From Bacteroidales bacterium (GTDB taxonomy: Bacteria > Bacteroidota > Bacteroidia > Bacteroidales > Muribaculaceae): 64,000 nucleotides of DNA. Each line of letters opens with the position of its first letter. The first letter of the stretch is position 1. The stretch lies in assembly GCA_015061005.1 (NCBI GenBank), contig SUXJ01000004.1, positions 62,001-126,000 of the forward strand. Reading direction: 5' to 3'. Below are positions 27,399 to 37,085 of the stretch, piece by piece. Made by a program: the position numbers and the translations under genes. The notes beneath the pieces are model-generated. The model saw only the letters and a program-made list of their open reading frames with translations. It was not told the origin of the DNA and searched no databases.

Positions 27399-28626
27399 AC
27401 GGTTTCCCTCCCAAATAGACCGCAGAAATCAGAGGAGTAGAGTAGGCGTAGGGTAGGAAAGCCAATGAGGGAATCGGGCGAGTTATAATGAAGTTGGCAC
27501 GTTTGCCGGGTGCAATACTTCCGAAATCATTGCTGAGTCCCATGGCATAAGCCCCGTTGATTGTGGTAGCATTCAGCGCAGCCTCGGGGGAAAGTTTCAT
27601 CTTAATACATGCTAATGAAAGCACCATGCGCATATTCCCCGACGGCGACGAGCCGGGATTATAGTCTGATGCCAAAGCCACTATTGCTCCGGACTCAATG
27701 GCTTTTCGGGCAGGGGCATAAGGCATTCCGAGGAAGAATGACGCTCCGGGCAGCATGGTTGCCACAGTGTCGGATTCGCTTAGAAGCTTCAGTTCGGCAT
27801 CACCGATTCGCTCCAGATGATCAACGGAAAGAGCGCGGTGTGTCACTCCGACCTGAACACCTCCGGAAATCGCCAATTCGTTGGCGTGAATCTTCGGCCT
27901 CATTCCATATTTGGCGGCAACATTAAGAATTTTTTCTGTTTGTGCGGGAGTGAAGAACCCTTCATCGCAAAATACGTCAACAAATTCTGCCAAACCTTCG
28001 GCAGAAACTGCCGGGAGCATTTCGCGGCAAATTAAATCGACATAATCATCTTGCCGACCGACATAGGCGCGACCTACGGCGTGCGCTCCGAGAAATGTTG
28101 CTCTCACTGTGACCGGAGATGCTTCCGCCATGTGAGCGATGACGCGCAGCATCTTCAGTTCATCGGCAGTGGAGAGTCCGTAGCCGCTCTTTATTTCGAT
28201 ACACCCCGTGCCCATTGCCGCAACCTCATTGAGTCGCTCCATGGATTGCCGCAACAGCTCCTCTTCAGAAGTTAGATGCAGGCGATCGGCAGAATTGAGA
28301 ATGCCTCCGCCGCGTCGGGCAATTTCTTCGTAGCTCAGACCGTTGATTTTGTCAAGGAACTCGCCCTCGCGGCTTCCGGCATAGACGATGTGGGTATGGG
28401 AGTCACAAAATGATGGCATCAGCATTCCGCCGCATGCGCTGATTCGTTCTTCCTCGGCAATGTTTTCGGGTAAAGATTCCATGCTTCCCCAATCAACAAA
28501 GCAGTCGTTATTCACTCTAATCCACGCATTCGGCAATGAATTAATGCGGTTCATTTGCTCGCCGCGCAAATAGGGCAGACGAGATTCGTCAAGCCCTACC
28601 AGCAGACCTATATTGGTGATAATCAT
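27388..28626 (-). CDS. hutI: Imidazolonepropionase
   Basis: This 412-aa amidohydrolase has the metal-binding SHTHIVYAGSREGEF (His77, His79), later HANELA and the terminal Asp region SDYNPGSS. It opens imidazolone propionate to N-formimino-L-glutamate, the third step of histidine degradation. Its ATG overlaps the hutH stop by 4 nt (ATGA), so translation is probably coupled. It is the last gene of the operon and its end overlaps the convergent DUF5686 gene by 11 bp. Confidence 0.97.
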   Translation of the reverse strand: MIITNIGLLVGLDESRLPYLRGEQMNRINSLPNAWIRVNNDCFVDWGSMESLPENIAEEERISACGGMLMPSFCDSHTHIVYAGSREGEFLDKINGLSYEEIARRGGGILNSADRLHLTSEEELLRQSMERLNEVAAMGTGCIEIKSGYGLSTADELKMLRVIAHMAEASPVTVRATFLGAHAVGRAYVGRQDDYVDLICREMLPAVSAEGLAEFVDVFCDEGFFTPAQTEKILNVAAKYGMRPKIHANELAISGGVQVGVTHRALSVDHLERIGDAELKLLSESDTVATMLPGASFFLGMPYAPARKAIESGAIVALASDYNPGSSPSGNMRMVLSLACIKMKLSPEAALNATTINGAYAMGLSNDFGSIAPGKRANFIITRPIPSLAFLPYAYSTPLISAVYLGGKPFKN

Positions 28627-30098
28627 TTACGCAGAAATTCAATGGTTTGTTCAATTAGTGGCGACATTACCATGTCGGTTTCGATAAACGGCACGGTGAG
28701 ACGATATTCGGCGTGCCACTGTTCGAGTTCGGGCGATGTTTTTGCCGGCCGGCGCAAATCTAGGGCTTGGGCAGCGTTGAATAATTCAATGGCAAGTACA
28801 CGTTCGGTGTTATAAGCAACCCTGCAGAGTTTTGTGGCGGAGTTTGCGCCCATAGAAACATGGTCTTCCTGACTCTGAGAAGATGGAATACTATCGCAAC
28901 TCGTGGGCCAGCAGAGTCCTTTGGATTGATTAACGATCGAAGCGGCAGCATATTGAGGAATCATGAACCCACTATTCAGCCCGGGTTTTGCAACGAGGAA
29001 ACTCGGCAATCCGCGAGTGCCCGATATGAGGCGATAAATGCGACGCTCTGAAATGTTGGATAGTTCTGTCAATGCAATGGTGAGAAAGTCCATCGGCAAG
29101 GCTATAGGTTCGCCGTGGAAGTTGCCGGCAGAAACAATAATGTCTTCATCGGGGAAGATGGTGGGATTATCTGTCGGGCTGTTTACCTCGGTTTCGATAA
29201 CGGAAGCAACATAAGCCAGAGTGTCTTTCACCGCGCCATGCACTTGAGGCATGCAGCGGAAAGAATACGGGTCTTGAACGTGCTGCTTGGGCTTGCCAAT
29301 CATTTCGCTTCCTTGAAGGTGTCTGCGCACCGCTCTTGCCGTTTGCAACTGTCCGGGATGAGGTCTCACGGCATTCACCTCGTCGCCGAAAGCCTCGATG
29401 CGCCCATCGAACACATCGAGCGACAATGCACCGATTTTATCGGCGAGTTCGCTCAGTCGGATTGCTTTGAGAATGGCAAATACGGCGTGCGATACCATGA
29501 ACTGAGTGCCGTTGAGCAGTGCCAGCCCCTCTTTGGATGCGAGAGAGAGCGGTTGCCAACCTTTTTCATTCAGAACATCGGCGGCTTGTCGGCGAGTGCC
29601 GTTGTACCACACTTCTCCCAGTCCAAGTAATGGCAAACACATGTTTGCCAACGGAGCCAAATCTCCGGATGCACCGAGAGAGCCGAGGCTATAAACCACG
29701 GGGATGACTCCCTCGTTAAACATATCCACTAAACGCTGCACCGTTTGCAGTTGCACACCGGAATTTCCAAACGACAAGGACTTGATTTTTGTGAGCAACA
29801 TAATGCGCACTATTTCCGGATCGATGGTTTCGCCGCAGCCACAAGCATGGCTCATGACCAAGTTGCGTTGCAAGGTCGCCAAGTCATCGGAGTCGATAGA
29901 GATGTTGCATAGTGAGCCGAAGCCGGTTGTGATACCGTAGATGGGTTTATCACAAGTGGCAATTTTTTTATCCAAATACTCTCGACAGCGGATTATTCTC
30001 CTTTCCGCCTCAGGGCTGAGCGCCAATTTGATGTTATTTTTGAGGATTTCTCCTATGCGCTGAATGGTCAGGCGTTCGGGGCTAATATGATGTATCAT
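28623..30098 (-). CDS. hutH: Histidine ammonia-lyase
   Basis: This 491-aa protein carries the Ala-Ser-Gly triad (143-145, in SLGSLGASGDLAPL) that cyclises to the MIO prosthetic group, plus YGITTGFG near residue 54. It deaminates L-histidine to urocanate. It overlaps hutU upstream and hutI downstream by 4 nt each. Length matches the family (about 500 aa). Confidence 0.98.
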   Translation of the reverse strand: MIHHISPERLTIQRIGEILKNNIKLALSPEAERRIIRCREYLDKKIATCDKPIYGITTGFGSLCNISIDSDDLATLQRNLVMSHACGCGETIDPEIVRIMLLTKIKSLSFGNSGVQLQTVQRLVDMFNEGVIPVVYSLGSLGASGDLAPLANMCLPLLGLGEVWYNGTRRQAADVLNEKGWQPLSLASKEGLALLNGTQFMVSHAVFAILKAIRLSELADKIGALSLDVFDGRIEAFGDEVNAVRPHPGQLQTARAVRRHLQGSEMIGKPKQHVQDPYSFRCMPQVHGAVKDTLAYVASVIETEVNSPTDNPTIFPDEDIIVSAGNFHGEPIALPMDFLTIALTELSNISERRIYRLISGTRGLPSFLVAKPGLNSGFMIPQYAAASIVNQSKGLCWPTSCDSIPSSQSQEDHVSMGANSATKLCRVAYNTERVLAIELFNAAQALDLRRPAKTSPELEQWHAEYRLTVPFIETDMVMSPLIEQTIEFLRK

Positions 30099-32107
30099 AA
30101 AAGGGTTTGGTTTATCAGTTCGTCGTCAGCAAGATTGGGCATGGTAACTTTCAGGAGTGGATTGCGCTGCATTTCGCGGTTAATGGCGGAGATTGCACCG
30201 GTGTTTCGCGCCCATGAGCGGCGTGCCAGACCGTTGGTTACATCCCAGAGGAGCATGTTGTCAATGTGGCAACGTGATTCCGACGAGCCATCTATTACCA
30301 TGCCGAAACCGCCATTTATCACTTCGCCCCAACCGACACCGCCGCCGTTGTGGATTGACACCCAAGTCGCTCCGCGGAAGGAGTCGCCGATTACGTTGTG
30401 AACGGCCATGTCGGCAGTGAATTGTGAGCCGTCGTAGATGTTAGAGGTTTCGCGATAAGGAGAATCAGTGCCGGAAACGTCGTGGTGGTCACGTCCGAGC
30501 ACAATCGGTGCGGAAATTTCGCCGGCAGCAATGGCCTCGTTGAATGCCTGAGCAATGCGCATACGACCCTCGCAATCCGCATATAGTATGCGAGCTTGAG
30601 AGCCCACGACCAAGTTATTGCGTCCGGCCTCTTTTATCCAATGAATATTGTCGCGTAATTGACCGTGGATTTCTTCCGGTGCTTCAGCGAGTATTTCTTC
30701 CAAAACGCGAGCTGCAATTTCATCGCTCTTTGCCAAGTCCGACGGGTTACCCGAGGTGCATACCCAACGGAATGGACCGAAGCCGTAGTCGAAAAATCCC
30801 GGACCCATGATATCTTGAACATAAGAAGGATATCGGAATGTGCCGTCGGCATTAAGAATGTCGGCTCCGGCGCGTGAGCTTTCCAAGAGGAAGGCATTGC
30901 CATAGTCGAAGAAATACATGCCGTCGGCTGCCAACTTGTTGATGGCGGCGACTTGACGGCGAAGCGATTCTTGCACACATAGCTTGAACTGCTCCGGATT
31001 TTCAGACATCATTGTTTTGCTCTCTTCGAGAGAGAGCCCTACGGGATAATATCCTCCCGCCCAAGGATTATGGAGGGAGGTTTGGTCAGAGCCAAGGTCA
31101 ACTTTTATGCCGTCGGCAGCCAGACGTTCCCAGAGGTCAACGACATTGCCTTGATACGCGAGCGAAACGGTTTCTTTTGCCGCTTGGGCGCGTTTCACTC
31201 TTAGGAGCAGTTCATCGAGCGAAGTATATACCTCATCGACCCATCCTTGCTCTTTGCGTTTTGTTACGGCTTGAGGATTGATTTCGGCCGTGATACTCAC
31301 TACCCCGGCAATATTCCCGGCTTTAGGTTGTGCACCTGACATGCCGCCCAGTCCGGCAGTGACAAATAGCATGCCGGCAAGACTGCTTTCGCCGGGCTTG
31401 AGTCGTTTTCGGCCGGCGTTTAGGACTGTGATAGTGGTTCCATGCACTATGCCTTGAGGTCCGATATACATATAAGATCCGGCAGTCATTTGCCCGTATT
31501 GCGATACACCCAAAGCGTTGAAGCGTTCCCAATCATCGGGTTTGGAATAGTTTGGAATAACCATGCCGTTGGTGACTATTACGCGAGGAGCATCGGGGTG
31601 AGATGGGAACAGTCCGAGAGGATGGCCGGAATACATGACCAAGGTTTGGTTATCGGTCATCTCCGAAAGGTATTTCATGACGAGGCGATATTGCGCCCAA
31701 TTTTGGAATACTGCGCCATTGCCTCCGTAAGTGATAAGTTCATGAGGGTGTTGAGCCACGCGCGGATCCAGATTGTTTTGAATCATCATCATGATGGCTG
31801 CGGCCTGACGCGACTGAGCCGGATATTCATCGATGGGTCGGGCATACATTGCGTATGTCGGGCGATAACGATACATGTAGATGCGTCCATATTCATGGAG
31901 CTCGGCTGCAAATTCGGCGGCTAATTGTTGATGAAGATGTTTTGGGAAATATCGCAGAGCATTTTTCAGCGCAAGTTTTTCTTCGTCAAGCGATAATATT
32001 TTTTTGCGTCGCGGTGCATGATTTACGGTTGTATCGTAGATTGGCATTTGCGGCAGAGTGTCGGGAATGCCGGTGCGAATATCTTTGTGAAATTCTTGTA
32101 GGGTCAT
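30095..32107 (-). CDS. hutU: Urocanate hydratase, long form
   Basis: This 670-aa protein has urocanase signatures, including LVMYSGHPLGLFPSH, the NAD-binding GGMSGAQPKAGNIAG and the conserved Cys in FRWVCTSGNPSDLAKSD. It converts urocanate to imidazolone propionate using NAD+ as an electrophile. At 670 aa it is closer in length to the animal enzyme (about 676 aa) than to the about 557-aa proteobacterial form. It overlaps ftcD and hutH by 4 nt each. Confidence 0.95.
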   Translation of the reverse strand: MTLQEFHKDIRTGIPDTLPQMPIYDTTVNHAPRRKKILSLDEEKLALKNALRYFPKHLHQQLAAEFAAELHEYGRIYMYRYRPTYAMYARPIDEYPAQSRQAAAIMMMIQNNLDPRVAQHPHELITYGGNGAVFQNWAQYRLVMKYLSEMTDNQTLVMYSGHPLGLFPSHPDAPRVIVTNGMVIPNYSKPDDWERFNALGVSQYGQMTAGSYMYIGPQGIVHGTTITVLNAGRKRLKPGESSLAGMLFVTAGLGGMSGAQPKAGNIAGVVSITAEINPQAVTKRKEQGWVDEVYTSLDELLLRVKRAQAAKETVSLAYQGNVVDLWERLAADGIKVDLGSDQTSLHNPWAGGYYPVGLSLEESKTMMSENPEQFKLCVQESLRRQVAAINKLAADGMYFFDYGNAFLLESSRAGADILNADGTFRYPSYVQDIMGPGFFDYGFGPFRWVCTSGNPSDLAKSDEIAARVLEEILAEAPEEIHGQLRDNIHWIKEAGRNNLVVGSQARILYADCEGRMRIAQAFNEAIAAGEISAPIVLGRDHHDVSGTDSPYRETSNIYDGSQFTADMAVHNVIGDSFRGATWVSIHNGGGVGWGEVINGGFGMVIDGSSESRCHIDNMLLWDVTNGLARRSWARNTGAISAINREMQRNPLLKVTMPNLADDELINQTLL

Positions 32108-33804
32108 GATATTTTGGAGTTTACGATTTCAAGTACTTTTTGTTCTGCCGCAACGGCTTGTGAGGCAAGTTCGGCAGCACGCTCAATCAACTCGGCTGCT
32201 GCGGCTTTGTTTTTCAGGCCGGCCACGTTAATACGCACATTCAGTTCGGCACCGAGAACTGCGCTACGTGCCGCCAATGCGCCGACTCCGGCATCTGATG
32301 CGGAAGCCGGGTTGCCTTGTTCTGCCATGGCCATAAGCAGCGGGAAGGTTGCCACTGCCGCCTCCATAGTCTCCAAGGGGACTTTCGCCGCATAGAGAGT
32401 TGCCTCCTCGATAGCAGAATCACGATTGGCAGCCTCTTCCGGGGTGGATTTCGGGAGTTGAAATGCTGCCATGATTCGGTTGAACGCCTCAGTGTCTTTA
32501 TCGACCAATTGCAGCAGTCGGGATAGGACTGCTTGTCCGGCTTCGGCATGGTCTGAAAATTCTTTCCAACGGTCATCCCAACCGGCTTTGTGGGCCGACA
32601 AATTTGCCACCATAGTTCCTAATGCCGCGGCGAGCGCACCGAGGTATGCCGACACGGAGCCACCTCCCGGGGCAGGAGATTCCGATGCCGTTTCGCGAGC
32701 AAAAGCTTCGCACGTCATAGAGGTTAGTTTCCCGTTGGTGCTATCGGGTGCAACCATGTATTCAATGACTTTTTCTCGTGGGTTGAACGGGGCGAGTTCA
32801 TCAAGTCCCATTGATTTAATTGCAATTCTGATAATTTCGTCGTCAGCAATGCCGGCGGAGCGTTGCTGCTTTGCAAGGAAATACTTGCCGGCATCGATGA
32901 GCGCACGCTTTGGTACAAGACCGACTATTTCTGTTCCGGTTACGCGAATGCCGCGAGCGTTGGCGGCGCGACATACCTCATCGAATGCAACGTGGAGCGG
33001 GGTGATGCCAATATCAGTGATGTTCATTGACACTTGAGCAATTCCATACTCGTCGATGAACCAACCGATGGCTTTTGTTGCTTTCAGAGTTCCCGGAATC
33101 ATTATGGTGCGACCGTTTTCGTCGGTCAATGGTTTGCCGTTGGGCTTTCCTCCTTCGCGTTTGGGACGTCCTTTTTCGCGTACGTCAAAAGCAATGGCGT
33201 TGGCGCGTCGGGTGGAAGTGGTGTTAAGATTAAAGTTTACTGCAATCAAGAAGTCGCGAGCACCCACCGCGGTAGCTCCGGTAGCGGCAACTTTTTCGTC
33301 AAAGGGTCTGTCGCCGAAATCCGCACCCTTGCCCGTATGATTCAATTTTTCTGGAAGAGCTTCATATTCTCCGGCGCGACATACTGCCAAGTTTTTTCGT
33401 TCCGGAGAGAATGCCGCAGCCTCGTAGCAGTAGGTTGGAATTGCCAATTCGTCGGCAATTCGTTGTGCTAATTTTCGCGCTAACTCGGCGCACTCTTCGA
33501 GGGTGATGCCGGAGATTGGAATGAGGGGGAGCACATCTGTGGCGCCCATTCGCGGATGAGCTCCGTGGTGCTTACGCATGTCAATCAACTCGGCGGCGCG
33601 CTTTACGCCACGGAATGCGGCTTCGAGTACGTCAACGGGTTCGCCTACAAAAGTTACTACGGTGCGGTTTGTTGCCTCTCCCGGGTCAACATCAAGTAAT
33701 TTGATGCCCTCAACACTTTCTATGGCATCAGTAATATCTTTAATGACACGTTTGTCGCGCCCTTCACTAAAGTTAGGTACGCATTCAATCAGTTTTTGTT
33801 TCAT
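32104..33804 (-). CDS. ftcD: Bifunctional glutamate formimidoyltransferase / formimidoyl-THF cyclodeaminase
   Basis: This 566-aa fusion has an N-terminal formiminotransferase domain (about 1-325, with KHHGAHPRMGATDVLPLIP) and a C-terminal cyclodeaminase domain (about 350-560, starting SESPAPGGGSVSAYLGALA). It moves the formimino group of formiminoglutamate to tetrahydrofolate, releasing glutamate, then cyclises it to methenyl-THF with loss of ammonia. Many bacteria encode the halves separately. It leads the hut operon. Upstream only a degenerate -7 box is visible (minus-strand TAAATTG at 33831-33837), so the promoter is uncertain and may be regulated. Confidence 0.95.
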   Translation of the reverse strand: MKQKLIECVPNFSEGRDKRVIKDITDAIESVEGIKLLDVDPGEATNRTVVTFVGEPVDVLEAAFRGVKRAAELIDMRKHHGAHPRMGATDVLPLIPISGITLEECAELARKLAQRIADELAIPTYCYEAAAFSPERKNLAVCRAGEYEALPEKLNHTGKGADFGDRPFDEKVAATGATAVGARDFLIAVNFNLNTTSTRRANAIAFDVREKGRPKREGGKPNGKPLTDENGRTIMIPGTLKATKAIGWFIDEYGIAQVSMNITDIGITPLHVAFDEVCRAANARGIRVTGTEIVGLVPKRALIDAGKYFLAKQQRSAGIADDEIIRIAIKSMGLDELAPFNPREKVIEYMVAPDSTNGKLTSMTCEAFARETASESPAPGGGSVSAYLGALAAALGTMVANLSAHKAGWDDRWKEFSDHAEAGQAVLSRLLQLVDKDTEAFNRIMAAFQLPKSTPEEAANRDSAIEEATLYAAKVPLETMEAAVATFPLLMAMAEQGNPASASDAGVGALAARSAVLGAELNVRINVAGLKNKAAAAELIERAAELASQAVAAEQKVLEIVNSKIS

Positions 33805-33882
33805 GGATATCAGGTTATGTTTTCAATGCGCAATTTACGAAAAATTGCTGCATTATTAACCAAATATGCTTTTAAATATATT

Positions 33883-34734
33883 TTAAACGTGTCCTAAAGC
33901 GAGGGCGATTACTTCGGCGGGGGAGTAGCGAGCGCGGAGTTCAGCCATGCTCATGGCAGAGTCGCGTTTTGCGAGGCGTTGTCCGGCAGAATTTGTTTTT
34001 AGCGGAATGTGAGCAAACTCGGGTATTTGGTAGCCGAGAAGGTTGTAGAGATAGATTTGCTGTGCTGTGGATAGGAGCAGATCGGCCCCGCGTACAACTT
34101 CTGTGACACCCATAAGGGCATCGTCGACTACCACTGCCAATTGGTATGCCCACTGTCCGTCGCTTCTTTGAAGGATAAAGTCTCCACAGTCATGGGCGAG
34201 GTTGAATGTTTGCTTTCCGAAATTGCGGTCAATGAAACTGATTTCAGAGTCTGGGACCCATAGGCGAGTCGAGTATCTTCCCTCGGGTTCCGGCACTATG
34301 GTCGGCATTTTCGGCGGACGGCATGTTCCGCCGTATATCACTCTGCCGTCGCTTTGGTGCGGTGCTTGAGTTGCGAGGATGTCTGCTCTGGAGCATGAGC
34401 AAGGATATGTCAGGCCCTTTGCTTTGATTTTTGCGAGGTGTTCGGCATAGATTTCGCTTCGTTGGCTCTGACAATAAGGTCCGTTTGGTCCGATGTTGTC
34501 AAGCCCTCCTTCGTCCCATTGCAGTCCCAGCCAAAGCAGGTCATCTTCCAATTGACGGGCATATTCCAAGCGAGAGCGTTGCGAGTCGAGGTCTTCGATG
34601 CGCAAAATCCAACGTCCGCCCCGCGCTTTTACGGATTGGTATGACATTATTGCGGCATATACGTTGCCTAAGTGCATTCGACCGGTTGGCGAAGGAGCAA
34701 ATCTGCCCACGGGAACTTTTTTATTGTCCATCAT
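33883..34734 (-). CDS. gluQRS: Glutamyl-Q tRNA(Asp) synthetase
   Basis: This 283-aa protein resembles the catalytic half of glutamyl-tRNA synthetase with no anticodon-binding domain. It has APSPTGRMHLGNVYAA (HIGH-like HLGN at 21-24), a zinc-binding CSC with a later Cys (GGTC), and a degenerate KMSKS (RLAKRD). These features define GluQRS, which attaches glutamate to queuosine in tRNA-Asp. The ATG at 34734 lies 5 nt past the -7 box, so the leader is minimal; a second Met follows at once. Confidence 0.92.
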   Translation of the reverse strand: MMDNKKVPVGRFAPSPTGRMHLGNVYAAIMSYQSVKARGGRWILRIEDLDSQRSRLEYARQLEDDLLWLGLQWDEGGLDNIGPNGPYCQSQRSEIYAEHLAKIKAKGLTYPCSCSRADILATQAPHQSDGRVIYGGTCRPPKMPTIVPEPEGRYSTRLWVPDSEISFIDRNFGKQTFNLAHDCGDFILQRSDGQWAYQLAVVVDDALMGVTEVVRGADLLLSTAQQIYLYNLLGYQIPEFAHIPLKTNSAGQRLAKRDSAMSMAELRARYSPAEVIALALGHV

Positions 34735-34739
34735 CGGCG

Positions 34740-34747
34740 CAAAGTTA
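34740..34747 (-). promoter_or_regulatory. -7 box of gluQRS
   Basis: Minus-strand TAACTTTG fits TAnnTTTG and ends 5 nt before the first ATG of gluQRS. No -33 box is evident. Confidence 0.55.
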
Positions 34748-34755
34748 CTTTAAAT

Positions 34756-34786
34756 TTTGTTTAATTGAAAATTATGTGTAATTTTG
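34756..34786 (+). promoter_or_regulatory. Promoter of the DUF4301 gene
   Basis: TTTG (34756-34759) and TAATTTTG (34779-34786) are 19 bp apart, a complete Bacteroidota promoter. The transcript start near 34790 gives a leader of about 25 nt before the ATG at 34815. Confidence 0.7.
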
Positions 34787-34814
34787 TGAAAACCTTAATA
34801 ACAATCAAAAAACC

Positions 34815-36326
34815 ATGAACGAACAAGATCTTAAAATCCTTGAAGCAAAGGGTATCGCCCCGGCACAGGTTGAAGCGCAGCTCAGCCGCTTCAAAATCGG
34901 GTTTCCCGAATTGGAAATTAAAGACTCCGCAACGGTGGGTTGCGGTATTATGCGCTTGAGCGAAGAAGAGCAGAAGTCGGCAGCAATGCGATGGAAGCAA
35001 TATCTTTCAGAAGGAGGCGATGCGTGTAAGTTTGTTCCGGCCTCCGGCGCAGCATCGCGTATGTTTAAGTCGCTGTTTAATTTTGTTGACGGCGATAGTG
35101 AAGTTCCTGCGGAGGGGTCCGATGTGGCTCAAGTGTTGGAGCGAATAGAAGATTTTGCTTTTTATGATGCCTTGAACGGCGCGTGCGAGAAATCATACGG
35201 AAAGACAATTGCCGAACTGAAAGCCGAAGGCAGAAATAAGGATATCATTGCAGGTATTATCAATGCTTCGGGTTTGAATTACGGTCAACTTCCGAAAGGA
35301 TTGTTGCAATTCCATTCGTATGCCGAGGGTTCTCGCACGCCGGTTGAAGAACAGATTGCCGAGGGCGCAGCAACGGCAGTGTGTCCCGGAGGAACGTTGA
35401 ATTTGCATTTCACAGTGAGTCCCAATCACCGAGCCCTCTTTGAACAGAAATTGGCGGCAGCCGTTCCTGTGGCAGAAGGGAAGTATGGTATAAAGGTGAA
35501 TTGGGAACTGTCGGAGCAGAAGAGTGCGACAGATACAATTGCGGCAAATCCTGACGGCACTCCGTTCCGCAATGAAGACGGGTCGCTGCTGTTCCGTCCC
35601 GGAGGTCACGGGGCGTTGATTGCCAACTTGGGCGAAATCAAGTCGCCGGTGGTGTTCATCAAGAATATTGACAACGTGGTTCCTGACAAGCATAGAGGCG
35701 CTACGGTGGAATGGAAGCAAATTCTTGCCGGCAAGTTGATTGAAGTGAGAGATACCATTGCCGGCTATCTCAAGGAACTGCATCAAGGTAACTGCCCGAT
35801 TGAACGTCAGCGCGAAATGATTGCATTTTTGCATGATACGCTTCAGGTTCGCGATCCGCAGATGAAGACTCTGTCGGATGCCGACCTTGAAGGCTTCTTG
35901 CTCGCTAAATTCAACCGGCCACTGCGAGTTTGCGGTATGGTTGTCAATGAAGGCGAACCCGGCGGCGGTCCATATATTGCCGTTAATCCGGACGGCACTT
36001 CGTCACCTCAAATTCTTGAGAGTCATCAAATCGCACCTCAGTATAAGGAGTTGATGGCAAAAGCTACTCACTTCAATCCGGTTGACCTTGTTTGTTACAT
36101 CCAAGATACGGAAGGCAAGCCATTTGACTTGACTCGTTACGTTGATGCGGCGACCGGTTTTATCTCCAACAAGTCAGCGGGCGGCCGAGAGCTTCTTGCT
36201 CTTGAGCTTCCGGGTCTGTGGAATGGTGCAATGAGTGACTGGAATACCGTGTTTGTGGAGGTTCCTGCGGCAACCTTCAATCCGGTGAAAACGGTTAATG
36301 ATTTACTCCGTCCGACGCATCAATAA
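34815..36326 (+). CDS. DUF4301-family protein
   Basis: This 503-aa protein matches DUF4301, a conserved Bacteroidota family of unknown function. It has no signal peptide or membrane segment, so it is cytosolic. Visible features are FVPASGAASRMFKSLFNF near residue 75 and two glycine-rich segments (RPGGHGALIANLG, EGEPGGGPYIAVNPDG) that could bind a sugar-nucleotide or nucleotide. It stands alone between gluQRS and a convergent exporter gene; no operon partner is visible to suggest a role. Confidence 0.85.
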   Translation: MNEQDLKILEAKGIAPAQVEAQLSRFKIGFPELEIKDSATVGCGIMRLSEEEQKSAAMRWKQYLSEGGDACKFVPASGAASRMFKSLFNFVDGDSEVPAEGSDVAQVLERIEDFAFYDALNGACEKSYGKTIAELKAEGRNKDIIAGIINASGLNYGQLPKGLLQFHSYAEGSRTPVEEQIAEGAATAVCPGGTLNLHFTVSPNHRALFEQKLAAAVPVAEGKYGIKVNWELSEQKSATDTIAANPDGTPFRNEDGSLLFRPGGHGALIANLGEIKSPVVFIKNIDNVVPDKHRGATVEWKQILAGKLIEVRDTIAGYLKELHQGNCPIERQREMIAFLHDTLQVRDPQMKTLSDADLEGFLLAKFNRPLRVCGMVVNEGEPGGGPYIAVNPDGTSSPQILESHQIAPQYKELMAKATHFNPVDLVCYIQDTEGKPFDLTRYVDAATGFISNKSAGGRELLALELPGLWNGAMSDWNTVFVEVPAATFNPVKTVNDLLRPTHQ

Positions 36327-36330
36327 ACTG

Positions 36331-36972
36331 TTACAGCCAATCAATAATGGCTGTAATGGTGCCAACCAAGGCAAAAATCATCAGTAAAGATCCGATAATT
36401 CGGTTGATGAGATACAGAGAGCGCACATTAAAGTGTGCTCTCATTTTGTTGACCAAGGTGGTAATCATGAACCACCATGACAAGGCGCCGGCAACGATGC
36501 TGAGGTAGCCGAGAACATAATGGTAGAATTTGAATTCCGGCAGCAGGAAATTAAATCGAGCGAAGAGGCCGATGATGAAGAAGAGGATGAGGGGGTTGCT
36601 GAAAGTGAGCAAGAATCCGGTTACGATATCGCGCCAATAGGAGTTTGCGGTCATGGTTCTGCGTCGGCGCATTGAGCGAGCCGGGTTTTTTCTAAACAAG
36701 TATAGTCCGAATATGGCAAGGACTACTGAGCCGACTAATTGCAAGAGAAATTGTTGCTCGGCAATGAAATCGGTGATGAAAGCGATGCCGGCACCGGTCA
36801 GTATGCAGTAAAACAAATCGCTTACGGCGGCTCCTATCCCCGTGGCGAAAGCGGGCCAACGTCCTTTGTCTAAAGTGCGTTGAATCACGAGCATACCGAT
36901 GGGCCCCATTGGGGCTGATATCAGCATGCCGATAGCAAAACCGTGTATGAGAACGTAGAACAGGGTCTCCAT
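36331..36972 (-). CDS. LysE-family exporter
   Basis: This 213-aa protein has six hydrophobic segments and the LysE/RhtB start GMLISAPMGPIGMLVIQRTL (about residues 14-33). The family exports amino acids or small metabolites across the inner membrane; the substrate is unknown. The stop is 4 bp from the convergent DUF4301 stop. A 9-bp inverted repeat (36331-36339 with 36348-36356) overlaps its 3' end and could help termination, but it has no T-run. The ATG lies 7 nt past a -7 box. Confidence 0.85.
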   Translation of the reverse strand: METLFYVLIHGFAIGMLISAPMGPIGMLVIQRTLDKGRWPAFATGIGAAVSDLFYCILTGAGIAFITDFIAEQQFLLQLVGSVVLAIFGLYLFRKNPARSMRRRRTMTANSYWRDIVTGFLLTFSNPLILFFIIGLFARFNFLLPEFKFYHYVLGYLSIVAGALSWWFMITTLVNKMRAHFNVRSLYLINRIIGSLLMIFALVGTITAIIDWL

Positions 36973-36979
36973 TTCGATG

Positions 36980-36987
36980 CAAAATTA
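36980..36987 (-). promoter_or_regulatory. -7 box of the LysE-family gene
   Basis: Minus-strand TAATTTTG fits TAnnTTTG and ends 7 nt before the ATG at 36972. No -33 box is evident. Confidence 0.5.
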
Positions 36988-37035
36988 CTCCAACAAACCG
37001 AGATTCGCAAGAATTTGGGGTAGAAAAAGACAAAA

Positions 37036-37085
37036 GGGGGGCTCAAACGCTCGCAAGTTCCCGTCTTGCGGCGATTGAGTCCCCC
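37036..37085 (-). terminator. Very strong hairpin, possible terminator of minus-strand transcripts
   Basis: Arms 37037-37046 and 37075-37085 pair over 10 bp with a one-base bulge. The stem continues through 37048-37050 with 37071-37073, then 6 bp (37052-37057 with 37065-37070), closing a 7-nt loop. On the minus strand it is followed by TTTTGTCTTTTTC, as in an intrinsic terminator. It is about 475 nt beyond the cassette's last stop, so a long 3' RNA would precede it. Confidence 0.6.

Noticed and set aside
33831-33837. TAAATTG upstream of ftcD as the hut promoter
   Set aside because: One base is missing from the -7 consensus and no -33 box has proper spacing, so it is not listed as a promoter.
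36331-36356. 9-bp inverted repeat between DUF4301 and the exporter gene as a terminator
   Set aside because: The stem is within the exporter coding end, has an 8-nt loop and no T-run on either strand; it may assist termination but is not a clear terminator.
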